From contig JAYESD010000001.1 in assembly GCA_036927565.1 (NCBI GenBank), positions 13,206,001 to 13,270,000 of the forward strand: a DNA stretch of 64,000 bases, given 5' to 3'. The notes below the pieces were generated by a model. The model was given only the letters and a program-made list of their open reading frames with translations. It searched no databases and was not told where the DNA came from. Shown here in pieces: positions 53,754 through 64,000 of the stretch. Position numbers and translations under genes: made by a program. The first letter of the stretch is position 1. Each line of letters begins with the position of its first letter. The stretch is from Tuctoria greenei (lineage: Eukaryota > Streptophyta > Magnoliopsida > Poales > Poaceae).

Positions 53754-56700
53754 TCAATTTAAGCCATGAGGATGCATAACCCCTATTTCACTACGAATGT
53801 AACAAAAATGAGTGAAATCCAAAGGTTTTGTAAAGATGTCAGCCAATTGTTGTTCGGTATCTACATGGTGAAGCACAATGTTTCCTTTTTCAACATTATC
53901 TCGGAGAAAGTGATACCTAATATCAATGTGTTTAGTTCTATAATGTTGCACGGGGTTTCTGGCAATGCAAATAGCACTAGTGTTATCACAAAACAGTGGA
54001 ACACTATCTAGATCGACCCTATAGTCCTTAAGTGTTTGAACAATCCAAAGAATTTGTGAGCAAGCACTAGCAGCAGCTACATATTCAGATTCGGTTGTGG
54101 ATTGCGCAACTGAATTTTGTTTTCTAGAGGACCAAGCAACAAGAGAATTACCAAGAAAATGACAAGCACCGGAAGTACTTTTCCTATCAATCCTACAACC
54201 TCCAAAATCAGCATCCGAAAAAGCTTTCAAAGTAACGGTTGAGGAGGAAGGAAGAAAAATGCCAAATTCTTAGGTTCCATGTAAGTACCTGAGAATCCTT
54301 TTGACGGCTTGACGATGTGAAACACGTGGGGAGGCTTGAAACCGTGCACAAAGACATACGCTGAATTGTATGTCCGGTCTTGATGCCGTGAGGTACAAAA
54401 GTGATCCAATCATGCTTCTATATTCTTTTTGATCCACGGGTTCACCATCTTCATCAAGTTCAAGTGTTGTTGTTGTTCCCATCAGTGTCCGAAGAGGCTT
54501 GCTTTTGTCCATGTTGAAGCGCCTTAGGAGGTCTTTGGTATACTTCGTTTGATGCACAAAGGTACTCTCCTTGGTTTGCTTGATTTGCAGCCCCAAAAAG
54601 TAAGTGAGTTCACCTATCATACTCATTTCAAATTCAGAACTCATCATTGCTGAAAACTTGGACACAAGATCATGAGAAGCACAACCAAAGATAATATCAT
54701 CCACATACACTTGAACGAATAATGAGTCATTGCCATGTTTAAGCACAAAAAGAGTCTTATCAGCCTTGCCCATGGTAAACCCCTTTTCAAGTAAGAATGT
54801 TTTTAGCCTATCATACCATGCTCTAGGGGCTTGTTTGAGACTGTATAAGGCTTTGGACAGTTTGTAAACATGATTAGGAAAATATGGATTTTCAAAACCC
54901 GGTGGTTGTTTGACATAAACCTCCTCATCTATGTAGCCATTAATAAAAGCACTTTTAACATCCATTTGATATAGCTTAAAACCTTTAGATGCTGCAAAAG
55001 CTAACAAAATTCTTATGGCTTCTAATCTAGCGACAGGAGCAAAAGTTTCATCAAAATCTAGACCTTCAACTTGAGTGAAACCTTGAGCAACCAACCTAGC
55101 CTTATTCCTAACCACAACCCCATCCTCACTTTGTTTATTTTTATATACCCATTTAGTTCCAATTAAAGTATGACCTAGAGGTGGAGGTACAAGTTTCCAA
55201 ACATTATTTCTTTCAAAATTTTCTAACTCTTCTTGCATGGCAATAATCCAAGATTCATTAGTGAGTGCGTGTGATATATCTTTGGGTTCAAAATAAGAAA
55301 CAAAAGCAGAATGAGCATGAGAGTTTGGATCGCAAAACCTGGACCATGTGACTCGTTCGTGCAAGCTTCCAATCATCTGTTGTGGGGGATGATCTTTGTA
55401 AAAACGTAGGGGAACAGATGTCTCACAAGCTTCTTCTTCATTAGGTTCATCGTAGATTAATGAACTTGTGACTTGTGGACGACCAAGGCCAGCATAGGTG
55501 ATAGCCGGATCTTGTTCAATGTCCGGAGCTGGACACGTGTCAACTTCGGAACTACCAGGCAGTATCACTGGCTCTTCTTCATCTTCGAAAATACCCTCCC
55601 CCTGGGTATACAGATCTGGTCCTGCAACACCGGAGCTAGTACCTGGGCTAGCTTCATCAAAAGACACTTCACAAGTCTCCAAAATTTTGTTAGTGTCAAG
55701 TAAAAGCACACGGTAGCCTCTAGTATGAGATGGATAACCAAGAAACATGCCATCAATGGATCTAGGTTCAAATTTATCAAGATTACCATGTTTCTTAACA
55801 AAGGATTTGCAACCAAAGACCCGAAAGTGTGTAACACTAGGCATATGTCCAAACCGAAGCTCATATAGTGTTTTACCTAGCTTAGCACGCAAGAAAACAC
55901 GATTTGAGACATAACAAGCGGTTGCTAACGCATCAGCCCAAAATTTCCTAGGAGTTTGATATTCATCAAGCATAGTCCTAGCCATCTCAACTAAGGTTCT
56001 GTTCTTTCTTTCTACAACACCATTTTGTTGGGGTACATATGGTGAAGAAAATTGATGATCTATTCTATTTTCAGCACAAAAGTGATCAAAATATTGATTT
56101 TTAAATTCAGTTCCATTATCACTTCTAATTGCTTTTAATGATCCTGGGTGATCAATTGATAATCTAAGAAATAAAGTTCTAAAGTGACTAAAAACTTCAT
56201 TCTTAGATGCCATAAAGTAAACCCAAGAGTATCTAGAATAATCATCAACGATAACAAGAACATACCATTTACCTCCGAAGGATTGAACACGTGAAGGTCC
56301 TACAGTGTCAAGATGCAAAAGTTGACATGGTTCAGTTGTCATGATCATTGTGAGAGGAGTATGTGAACCTGCAACCATCTTAGCATGTCTACAAGAAGAG
56401 CACACAATTTCTTTGTCCCCTTTAAGCTTAGGCAGCCCACGTATGCGATCAAGAGCACTAACACGTGTTAGGTGATCAAAGCCTACGTGACCAAGTCTAC
56501 GATGCTAAAAATATAAGTCCTTTGAATCATTAGCAACTAGACACCTATGCTTAGAGGAAGACATATCAAAATCAGCTTTAAAAACTCTTCCAAACCGAGA
56601 CATGTTAAAAATAAGCTCACTATTTGAACCTACAACTTTGCAGCAGTTTTTATTGAAAATAATTTTTAGATTTTCATCTAGCAATTGTGCAACAGAAAGC

Positions 56701-56927
56701 AAGTTGTATTTCAAATTTTTGACAAGTTCCACATTCTTCAAAGTGTAGTGATCATTTACTCTAACCGAACCCTTAGCAATTATAGGAGTTGAAGAATTAT
56801 CGGTAAAAGTAACATTCTCTACACGTGACACAAAAGAGAGGGAGGAGAACCAATCTTTGTTACCGGTCATGTGGCGTGAGCAACCTGAATCCACAATCCA
56901 AATGTTCTCCTTCCTCAAACGTGTAAC
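53754..56927 (-). pseudogene. pol: Copia-2 pol (protease, integrase, RT, RNase H), two nonsense codons
   Basis: In frame with gag beyond TAG 56928-56930. Protease WIVDSGCSRHMTG near 56895; GAG-pre-integrase HRRLGH near 56495; integrase zinc finger CSSCRHAKM near 56405, core D (LLHLDTVGPS), D (RSDNGTEF), E (PQQNGVVERKN) at 56330-56010; RT KARLVAQGFTQ, MDVKSAFINGYIDEEVYV near 54960, catalytic VYVDDIIF near 54705; RNase H KAFSDADFGG near 54225, STTESEYVA, DNTSAICIA, ADIFTKPLD, ending HGLN. Breaks: TAG at 56505-56507 (Trp in Copia-1) and TAA at 54270-54272 (Gln in Copia-1). Otherwise open, and all catalytic residues visible. Confidence 0.95.
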
Positions 56928-59222
56928 CTACATAAAAGCACAATACGTCGATGACTCAATACTGGGATTAGTCAAAAGGCATTTAGAAATCCAGTACTGA
57001 GTCACGCGACGTGCAGCAGGAAAAACACGCGAAAGCTGAGACAAAACAACAGGTTTATGAGTCAAAGTTTGAGATTTTTTATTCTTGACTACTGACCTAT
57101 AAGGTGTTACTTGTGTAGCACAAAAATCAGTAGTTCCGGAGGCAAAAGCAGAAGGTCCGGAGGTAAACTTTGAATGTTTTTGACTCAAAACAGCAGGTTG
57201 TACATTCGGTTCAATGTGTGCAGCAAATTTTGCATGAATGTTATGAGGCCTAGCAACTATTCTTTCCCTTTTCTGTTGTTTAGCTAGTCTATAACAAAAA
57301 TCTATGACATGACCATCTCTACCACAGAAGGTACAATGAAATTTAACTTTGTGTTCATGTCTAGATGAGCAAGCAATATTTTTATTTGAAACCAAATGAG
57401 GCAACACTCCTGCATATTTGAAAACCACTCCTTTTTGTTTACGAACTGTTTGAATCAAACCACTTCCTAATGACTTTACAATTTTAGGTGGATGTGCCTT
57501 AGAATGAGCATGAGAATCAAAACCTAAACCAGTTTTATCATTGCAAGACTTGGAAGAATTCAGCAGTAAGTTTAGGTTCTTATTCCCATTACAAAACCGA
57601 TCTAATGTCCTATGCATGTCATCAAGTTTATTGGACAGATCAAGGCAATTTTCACATGAAGTTTTTCCTTTTAGTTTGCAATTGAAACAAAATTTAACTT
57701 CATGAGAACGTAAAGCATTGTTCAATATAGAAATTTCATTCATAGCATCTTGTAGTTTCTTATCAAGATCATCACAAGTAGAACAATGCAAATCAATTGT
57801 AGAACAAGAAGCATCTTTCAAGTTTTTATCATTAAGTGCAGCAAGCTCTTTGTTCTTTTCAATTTCTAACTCAAGTTTATCAAGTGTGGAGGTGTCCGCA
57901 CTTCTTAATGAGGATAATTGTTCATATATTAAATCACATGAGGAACATGCATCATCACTAGGAATCAAAGTTTTTAAACGGTTGATTTCAGATTCTACTG
58001 ATTCAATTTTAGCAGCACTATCCCTAAGCTTTTTGTCCTTTTTCTTAACAATAATAGTGGCACGAGAAATGGCATCACACATTTCTTCGCAAGTAGGACA
58101 TACCTCTTCATTGTCGCTGTTGTGTTCTGCCTCCTCCATACTTGATCTTGACTTGCCCGCCATAAAGCACAAGTTTGCCAAATCATCTTCATCTTCATCA
58201 CTTCCAATGTCCACGTCACTTGAACTGAATTCTTGAAGCGCAGTGATGAAACTGTTGATCATCTTGCGTCCTATGGTACCTTTCTTCTTCTTATTGGAAT
58301 TTCCAGAGGAGGTCTGAACCTTGCTTTGTTTTTCTTCCCGGGTGGTAGGACTTGAAAGGTTAGGGCATTCTGTATGAAAGTGTCCTGTTTTACCACATTC
58401 AAAACAGCGTTGAGGTCTGGAGCTTCCTCTCCTTCTAGTTCTCACATTTTGCAATGCTTTTGAGAATCTAGTAGAGATGAGTGCCAACTCCTCTTCTGGA
58501 AATTCTTCGATCTGCTCCATGGTTAGTGAGGACAACAAAGCAAGAGTATTGCAAGATGATGATTGGTCGGAGCTAGACATATCACGTTGTGAAACAAATG
58601 CAATAGACTTATTGGGGTTCTTACGTGAGATTATGTCAATTTCATGAGTTTTTAACTTGGAATATAGCACATCTAAAGTAAGTGAACTCATGACAGTAGA
58701 TTCACGAATAGATGTGACTTTCATCTCCCAAATTGACATATCTAATGCACTTAGCAATTGCCTAGCATTTTCAGCATCTGAAAAATTAACATTGACACTA
58801 CGCAAGTTGCTGAGAATCTTATTGAAGCGAGCAAAAAGTTCATCAATAGACTCACCGGGTTGCATCTCGAAGCGCATGTATTCTTTCTTGAACATGTCTT
58901 GCCTTACCTCTTTGATCGTGTTGGATCCTTCGTGGTAGTCACAAAGTGCTTTCCACACATCGTATGCAGATCGGAGGTGTGCAACACGGTCGAAGTCGCT
59001 TTGTGTTAATCCTTGTATGATCAAGTTCCAAGCCTTGTTGTTGTTGTCAACATCTCTCAGATTTGTAGCTGTAACTTGATCGTTTGATGGCACTTCGTAA
59101 GGCTTGTATACCTTCTCCCATATTGCAAAGCCTTGTGCCTGGATGAAAGCCTCCATGTGTGCCTTCCAAACCTGAAAACCAATACCAGCGAACACACAAG
59201 GTTTGGCAGAGTACTTCTCCAT
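56928..59222 (-). CDS. gag: Copia-2 Gag, 764 residues, uninterrupted
   Basis: Start MEKYS at 59222, 63 bp from the LTR. Residues about 1-210: copia Gag/capsid region (FQVWKAHMEAFIQAQG, DVWKALCDYHEG, FARFNKILSNLR). Residues 273-286: zinc knuckle CFECGKTGHFHTEC. Residues about 340-530: acidic and coiled-coil region with paired cysteines (CPTC, CSSC, CSTC, CFNC, CENC). Residues 630-643: second zinc knuckle CTFCGRDGHVIDFC. Near residue 720 a KKSQTLT motif resembles dynein light chain LC8 docking sites; Sirevirus Gags are known to bind LC8-like proteins. Ends at TAG 56928-56930; pol continues in the same frame. Forms virus-like particles. Confidence 0.93.
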   Translation of the reverse strand: MEKYSAKPCVFAGIGFQVWKAHMEAFIQAQGFAIWEKVYKPYEVPSNDQVTATNLRDVDNNNKAWNLIIQGLTQSDFDRVAHLRSAYDVWKALCDYHEGSNTIKEVRQDMFKKEYMRFEMQPGESIDELFARFNKILSNLRSVNVNFSDAENARQLLSALDMSIWEMKVTSIRESTVMSSLTLDVLYSKLKTHEIDIISRKNPNKSIAFVSQRDMSSSDQSSSCNTLALLSSLTMEQIEEFPEEELALISTRFSKALQNVRTRRRGSSRPQRCFECGKTGHFHTECPNLSSPTTREEKQSKVQTSSGNSNKKKKGTIGRKMINSFITALQEFSSSDVDIGSDEDEDDLANLCFMAGKSRSSMEEAEHNSDNEEVCPTCEEMCDAISRATIIVKKKDKKLRDSAAKIESVESEINRLKTLIPSDDACSSCDLIYEQLSSLRSADTSTLDKLELEIEKNKELAALNDKNLKDASCSTIDLHCSTCDDLDKKLQDAMNEISILNNALRSHEVKFCFNCKLKGKTSCENCLDLSNKLDDMHRTLDRFCNGNKNLNLLLNSSKSCNDKTGLGFDSHAHSKAHPPKIVKSLGSGLIQTVRKQKGVVFKYAGVLPHLVSNKNIACSSRHEHKVKFHCTFCGRDGHVIDFCYRLAKQQKRERIVARPHNIHAKFAAHIEPNVQPAVLSQKHSKFTSGPSAFASGTTDFCATQVTPYRSVVKNKKSQTLTHKPVVLSQLSRVFPAARRVTQYWISKCLLTNPSIESSTYCAFM

Positions 59223-59271
59223 GATGATTAGTCAAAAACACGCGCAAATCACAAAGATTAGAGCACTGTGG

Positions 59272-59282
59272 CTCTGATACCA
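59272..59282 (-). other. Primer binding site of Copia-2 (initiator Met tRNA)
   Basis: Minus strand TGGTATCAGAG, two bases inside the 5' LTR; extends to 59270 as TGGTATCAGAGCC. Confidence 0.93.
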
Positions 59283-59891
59283 ATTGTAGGATCAAAGAGC
59301 ACATAAAAAGCTACCAGAGGGGGGGTGAATGGTAGATTTAAAAATTTTACGCAGCAGAAACAATTAAACCCCAAACCCTTTCAGCAGAAAAACGATCTGT
59401 TAAAGAAATCGTGTGTGAGACTAATCTAAACGTGTTTCACCGTGACAAAATTGATAGATATCAGAGAGTAACAAGTCACGAAGACAACACAAAAAGAATC
59501 ACTCAAATCCGTCGAGAAAAACTCAAGTTATGATCGAAAGATCAAACAATGGTCATTCTGCCCTACCCGAGAAAAAACAGTTCTGGAACGCTGCAAAGAA
59601 ACTTGTGTAGATCATAGACCACAAATCCAATGACCGTGCAATTTTTCCAGATGATAGAAATCACGTTGTGAAGACAACCCAAAAGTAATCATGTCAATTG
59701 GATCTTAAAACTCGAGTTATGATAAAACCACCGACGAAAGGTAGTGCTGTCCAGAAACTCGACGAGTAAAACTTGTCTGGAACCAGTTGGACGAACAAGA
59801 CACAAAAGTTCCTTCAAACTACGAATTTTATTCAATATAACACAAGAGGAACAGCCCCAAAGTCGTGCGCCACGAGATCTGGGCTCCCTTG

Positions 59892-59899
59892 CTTATATA
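59892..59899 (-). promoter_or_regulatory. TATA box of Copia-2 5' LTR
   Basis: Minus strand TATATAAG; the active promoter if the element is transcribed. Confidence 0.62.
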
Positions 59900-60669
59900 A
59901 CCAGCTCAAAAGCCAACTCAACTCAGATCAGGAACCTAATCCTACTCTGTTCACGAATCATAACTTTCTATAACTGCTTAGGATTCTTCTATACGCAGAT
60001 AGAAGAAATATTAGGACTTCCAAACACCTTAGGAACGTATCCCACATTCCTAAACAACTCAAATTCGTGACCCACACGAAATCCTATCATAACCAACTCA
60101 AATCTTTCCATATTTGAGTCAAACCCTACTCAGTCGCAGCCTGAGTCCATAACCTAGTCGGTTGGACCTTTCTGACCAATTCTTTACGTCCATATCTCTT
60201 CATCACATCTCGAAACCATGTAGACACGTCCATGCACTCCTTGCACACGTGCAAACATAATCCAATGACGTTCACGATACCTTCATATGCATTGTTCTTG
60301 ATTCAATCATGCTGCGCAACCACCTGATCAGCTCAACCACAATTCCTCCTGAATTTGGTTGTTGGAACCTCATCTCCTCCCTGAGACTAGTCCAATGGAT
60401 CCCGTCACCAGCCATGTCTTGAACTCAAGCAACACCTGCACATGAATAAACAACCAATCCATACGAGCCCAAGTCCTCGACTTGACTCACGTCAGTTCCG
60501 AACACAACACCCTACGTGAGAACCTCACATAAGCATGTTGCAAAACCACAGTAACACAATATCATCCATATCAACCAAAACGCACCAAAAGCTTAGCAAA
60601 TGAATACTAAGCAATCTTTCCAACAATTTAAAGCAAGTATAAAACATTGCAAATGAAAAGCAGAAGTAC

Positions 60670-61115
60670 TACGGTCAAGTTCCAGACCTTGCCAGAGCAA
60701 CCCGGACCTTGAGCCGGAGCTAACAAAGCTAGTAGAACCTAGCGCCGGAGCTTACCAAAACTAGTAGAACCAAGCTCCCGCCGGAGCTTACAAAACTAGC
60801 AGGACCTAGCGCCGGAGCTAACCAGAACTAGTCGAAACTAGTAAACCCAAAAACCAGAGCTAGACAAAGTACGTCGGAGCTTAGCAAAAGCATGCCGGAG
60901 CTATCAAATATATGCCGGAGCTATCAAAGACATGCTGGAGCTAACAAAGTCATGCCGGAGCTAAAGATAAAGCTCACTGAAGCTAACCAAAGCTAGTCGA
61001 ACCTTACCAAGAAGTCAGACCTAGCATTTAACGTAGCCGGAGCTACCCAAAACAAGTCGGACCTATGGTCGGAACTTGCTATATATCGGAGCTAGAGTCG
61101 AACCTTGATAAAAAG
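60670..61115. repeat. GGAGCT / GGACCT motif array in Copia-2 5' LTR
   Basis: One more roughly 18-bp unit (GCCGGAGCTATCAAATATAT) than the left LTR. Confidence 0.82.
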
Positions 61116-61201
61116 GTGTTTTTGTGATATTAAAAACTTTTATCATCAAAGCCAAGCGTATTCACGACAAGCCAATGTATTCAGCACACATAGGTCTTAC
61201 A

Positions 61202-61206
61202 AAAGT
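61202..61206 (+). repeat. Target site duplication AAAGT (right) of Copia-2
   Basis: Partner of 50844-50848. Confidence 0.95.
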
Positions 61207-61511
61207 CCAAGGACTTAGCAAATTTTCAAGGATTCTTGGAATATCGGACTAGTCCGCACAAAATCGGACAAGTCCGGAAGTTTCCAGTGCCAAAAATCGG
61301 ACTAGTCCACAGCAAAAACGGACAAGTCCGTTTTTAGTCAGAGAGAAATCGGACTAGTCCTCAGTAAAATCGGACTAGTCCGCACTTTCCTACGTTTTTA
61401 GTGCGGTTTTGTTCCAAATCAATTTTAAACTCGTTCCTCTTGTTGTGGGTTAATGTTAAACATGTATATGAGTGTATGTAGGGCATGATGCATGAAAATG
61501 AGGGTGTTACA
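61207..61511 (-). repeat. Tekay-2 3' LTR, segment 2
   Basis: U3 end of the LTR, finishing GGGTGTTACA at 61511. Contains the rest of the palindrome cluster (61235-61384) and the last codons of pol. Confidence 0.93.
61235..61384. repeat. Palindromic motif cluster of Tekay-2 LTR, part 2
   Basis: Continuation of 50702-50842 across the Copia-2 insertion. Confidence 0.85.
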
Positions 61512-64000
61512 AACCTACCCCCCTTAAAATGAATCTCGCCCTCTAGATTCGGTGTGGAAGAGAAGAGATAGGGAAATTCCTTCTTGAGATCATCTTCTAG
61601 CTCCCAAGTTGCTTCTTTTTCGGTGTGGTGCTTCCATTGAACTTTACACCATCTAATAACCTTGTTCCTTGTGACCCTCTCCTTAGTTTCCAAGATTTTG
61701 ATCGGTTGCTCGGCATAAGTCAAATCTTCTCCTAATTCCAATCCTTCCATTGGCACTTGTTCTTCCGGTACACTCAAACACTTCTTGAGCTGGGAAACAT
61801 GAAAGACATCATGGACGTCCAAAAGATGAGCTGGCATCTCCAACTTATACGCTACTTCTCCTTTTTTGTCCAAAATCTTGAATGGTCCAATATAACGAGG
61901 TGCTAGCTTTCCTCTTATGTTAAACCTCTTATGACCCCTCATTGGTGACACCTTGAGGTAAACAAAATCTCCCACTTCAAAGGCTAGTTTCCTTCTCCTA
62001 TTGTCCGCATAGCCTTTTTGTCTCGATTGGGCAGCCCTCAAGTTTTCACGAATTATTTGGACTTGCTTTTCGGCTTCTTGCAACACATCCGGACCAAATA
62101 CTTGAGTTTCTCCTGCCTCATTCCAGAATAAAGGTGTCCTACACTTCCTCCCATAAAGTGCTTCATATGGTGACATCTTCAAACTTGCTTGGTAACTATT
62201 GTTGTATGAAAATTCCGCGTATGGCAAGCTTTTGTCCCAACTCTTCCCATGCTTCAAAGCACAAGCTCTTAACATATCCTCCAAAATCTGATTGGTCCTC
62301 TCGGTTTGTCCATCCGTTTGAGGATGATATGCTGAACTAAAATTCAACCTCGTTCCCAAAGATTCATGCAATTTTTGCCAAAATCTGGAGGTAAATTGAG
62401 AACCTCTATCCGAGACTATCTTCTTAGGGACTCCATGTCGACACACAATATGCTCCATGTATATTTCGGCCAATTGTGCAGCTGTATATTTGGTCTTCAC
62501 AGGGACAAAATGAGCTGACTTGGTTAAGCGATCCACAATTACCCAAATTGAGTCATACCCGGACTGAGTACGTGGTAACCCAACTATGAAGTCCATTCCA
62601 ATTTCTTCCCACTTCCATTCCGGAATCTTCAACGGTTGCAATAATCCGGCTGGTCTTTGATGTTCCGCCTTGACTCGTTGACACACATCACACAATGCCA
62701 CATATTCAGCTATGTCCTTTTTCATGCTATCCCACCAATAGCAAGCCTTCAAGTCTTTGTACATCTTTGTACAACCGGGGTGAATCGAGTAAGGCGAGTC
62801 ATGTGCCTTCTTTAATATTGTCTCCCGAATATGCTTCACATCGGGCACGACAATCCTCTTTCCAAGCCATAAGGTACCATGTTCATCCTCGTCAAATCTG
62901 AATTCTCTCCCTTATTTGGTCCTTTCCTTGATTTCCTTGATCTCCTCATCCTTGGTTTGTGCTTCTCGAATTTCTTGCTCCAAGGTCGGATTTAACTCCA
63001 TCATCTCCATCTCATTTACAAACCCGAGGTTCAACCGTTCAAACTCCTTGCATAACTCGGATGGTAACTCTCGAACTGTGAGTTGATGACTTACTCCCTT
63101 TCTACTCAAAGCATCGGCCACTACATTGGCCTTTCTCGGATGATAGTTGATCCCCAAATCATAATCTTTGATGAGCTCCAACCATCTCTGTTGCCTCAAG
63201 TTCAGATCCGTTTGTGTGAAAATATACTTCAAACTCTTATGATCCGTATAGATTTCACACCTATGTCCAAGAATATAGTGTCTCCAAATCTTCAATGCGT
63301 GTACCACGACCGCGAGTTCTAAATCATGTGTGGGGTAATTCTGCTCATGTTTCTTCAATTGTCTTGATGCATAGGCGGCCACTTGACCTTCTTTCATCCA
63401 TACACATCCAAGTCCTTGTATCGATGCGTCACAATAAATGTAAAAACTCTTGCTCACATCCGGCAGTACCAAAGCTGGAGCTGTTGTCAATCTCTTCTTC
63501 AACTCCTCAAAACTATTTTGACAAGCTTGAGTCCATTGGAAAGCCTTTCCCTTCATTAGCAACTCTGTCATAGGCTTGGCTATCTTGGAGAAGTCCTTGA
63601 TAAATCGACGGTATCCAGCCATCCCAAGAAAACTTCTTATTTCCTTGACATTTTGCGGGGGCTCCCACTTCAACACGTCTCTCACTTTTCCGGGGTCAAC
63701 TGATACTCCTCCTCCTGAGATTATATGACCCAAAAATGACACCTCTCTCAACCAAAACTGACACTTGTTGAGCTTGGCATACAATTGATGCTCCCTCAAT
63801 TTCTGCAACGTAAGCCTCAAGTGTTCCTCATGTTCCTTCTCATCCTTCGAGTAGATCATAATGTCATCAATAAACACCACGACGAACTTATCCGAGTACT
63901 CCATGAAGACCTTATTCATGAGGTACATAAAGTAGGCAGGTGCGTTTGTCAATCCAAAAGACATCACGGTGTACTCATAAGATCCATACCGTGTCCTAAA
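61361..64000 (-). pseudogene. pol: Tekay-2 pol, partial (RT core to chromodomain)
   Basis: Enters from the right edge in RT (RTRYGSYEYTV), with FGLTNAPAYF, catalytic VVFIDDIMIYS near 63860, GHIISGGGVSVDPGK, RNase H (IYCDASIQGLG near 63430, YTDHKSLKYIF), integrase HPGCTKMYKDL...CDVCQRVK, GMDFIVGLP, VSDRGSQF, HPQTDGQTERTNQ, and the chromodomain-like KVQWKHHTEKEATWELEDDL. One nonsense codon TAA at 62912-62914 (Glu in Tekay-1) and one missing Tyr near 63612. No stop before the chromodomain, unlike Tekay-1. The frame passes the PPT and LTR boundary and closes at 61361 inside the LTR. Confidence 0.94.
61514..61525 (-). other. Polypurine tract of Tekay-2
   Basis: Minus strand AAGGGGGGTAGG, two bases from the LTR and inside the pol frame. 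Confidence 0.85.

Larger units (their letters stand above)
50849..61201 (-). mobile_element. Copia-2: complete Sirevirus-type Ty1/copia element
   Basis: 10,353 bp with LTRs of 1899 and 1917 bp, PBS, gag, pol, multiplied PPTs and 5-bp duplication AAAGT. Same family as Copia-1 but with full RT. Coding damage seen is two nonsense codons in pol; the TAG between gag and pol is shared by both copies and may be natural. Confidence 0.96.
59285..61201 (-). repeat. 5' LTR of Copia-2
   Basis: TGTAGG...GTCTTACA, 1917 bp. Lacks the 310-bp duplication of Copia-1. TATA box at 59892-59899 (minus), motif array at 60670-61115. Confidence 0.95.
48326..64000 (-). mobile_element. Tekay-2: chromodomain gypsy element, minus strand, right part outside window
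   Basis: Left end is a Tekay LTR in reverse (TGTGACGCCC at 48326), interrupted by Copia-2 at 50849-61201 and finishing at 61511. A PPT at 61514-61525 and pol follow, to the right edge. By orientation the complete LTR is the 3' LTR. The left flanking 5-mer is CCCCG; its partner is outside. Same family as Tekay-1, with older-looking differences. Confidence 0.94.

Overview
The window looks like intergenic heterochromatin from a plant nuclear genome, most likely a grass (Poaceae). The evidence is the set of families present: Ty1/copia Sireviruses, chromodomain Ty3/gypsy elements of the Tekay type, and GC-rich Ty3/gypsy elements of the Tat/Retand type with two RNase H domains and an antisense extra gene. 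I found no cellular gene, rRNA, tRNA gene or CRISPR. The species cannot be read from the sequence.

Layout: essentially all 64 kb is one nested stack of LTR retrotransposons. The outermost visible element is Tat-C (+ strand; gag to integrase at 40671-46460 and antisense gene to 48325). Its gag is interrupted by Tat-B (17904-40670). Tat-B is interrupted in its reverse transcriptase by Tat-A, whose 3' end is at 17903, and in its integrase by a 3 kb solo LTR (20213-33893 overall, 5-bp duplication AGAAG). The solo LTR is split by a complete Tekay element, Tekay-1 (20376-31024, duplication GTAGG). Tat-A is interrupted by Sirevirus Copia-1 (left end outside the window, right end 9573). Tat-C is also interrupted at 48326 by Tekay-2 (minus strand, runs off the right edge), and one LTR of Tekay-2 is split by a complete Sirevirus, Copia-2 (50849-61201, duplication AAAGT).

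All coding regions carry damage. Copia-2 and Tekay-1 are closest to intact, with full LTR pairs, primer binding sites, polypurine tracts and only a few nonsense or frameshift changes. Copia-1 has lost the catalytic part of its reverse transcriptase. The Tat copies carry many stops and frameshifts, and Tat-C has a deletion of about 957 bp.

Within each element the usual parts work together: the LTR promoter drives gag-pol RNA, tRNA-iMet primes reverse transcription at the PBS, the PPT primes plus-strand synthesis, and integrase leaves 5-bp duplications. The less ordinary signals are: an antisense gene in the Tat elements with an 87-bp intron and a candidate TATA box at conserved spacing; clusters of 12-bp palindromes in Tekay LTRs; repeated GGAGCT/GGACCT motifs and multiplied polypurine tracts in the Sireviruses; a Sirevirus LTR with a duplicated promoter and mixed ancestry; a conserved in-frame TAG between Sirevirus gag and pol; a Tekay pol frame that ends inside the 3' LTR; and long G-runs in two Tat copies.
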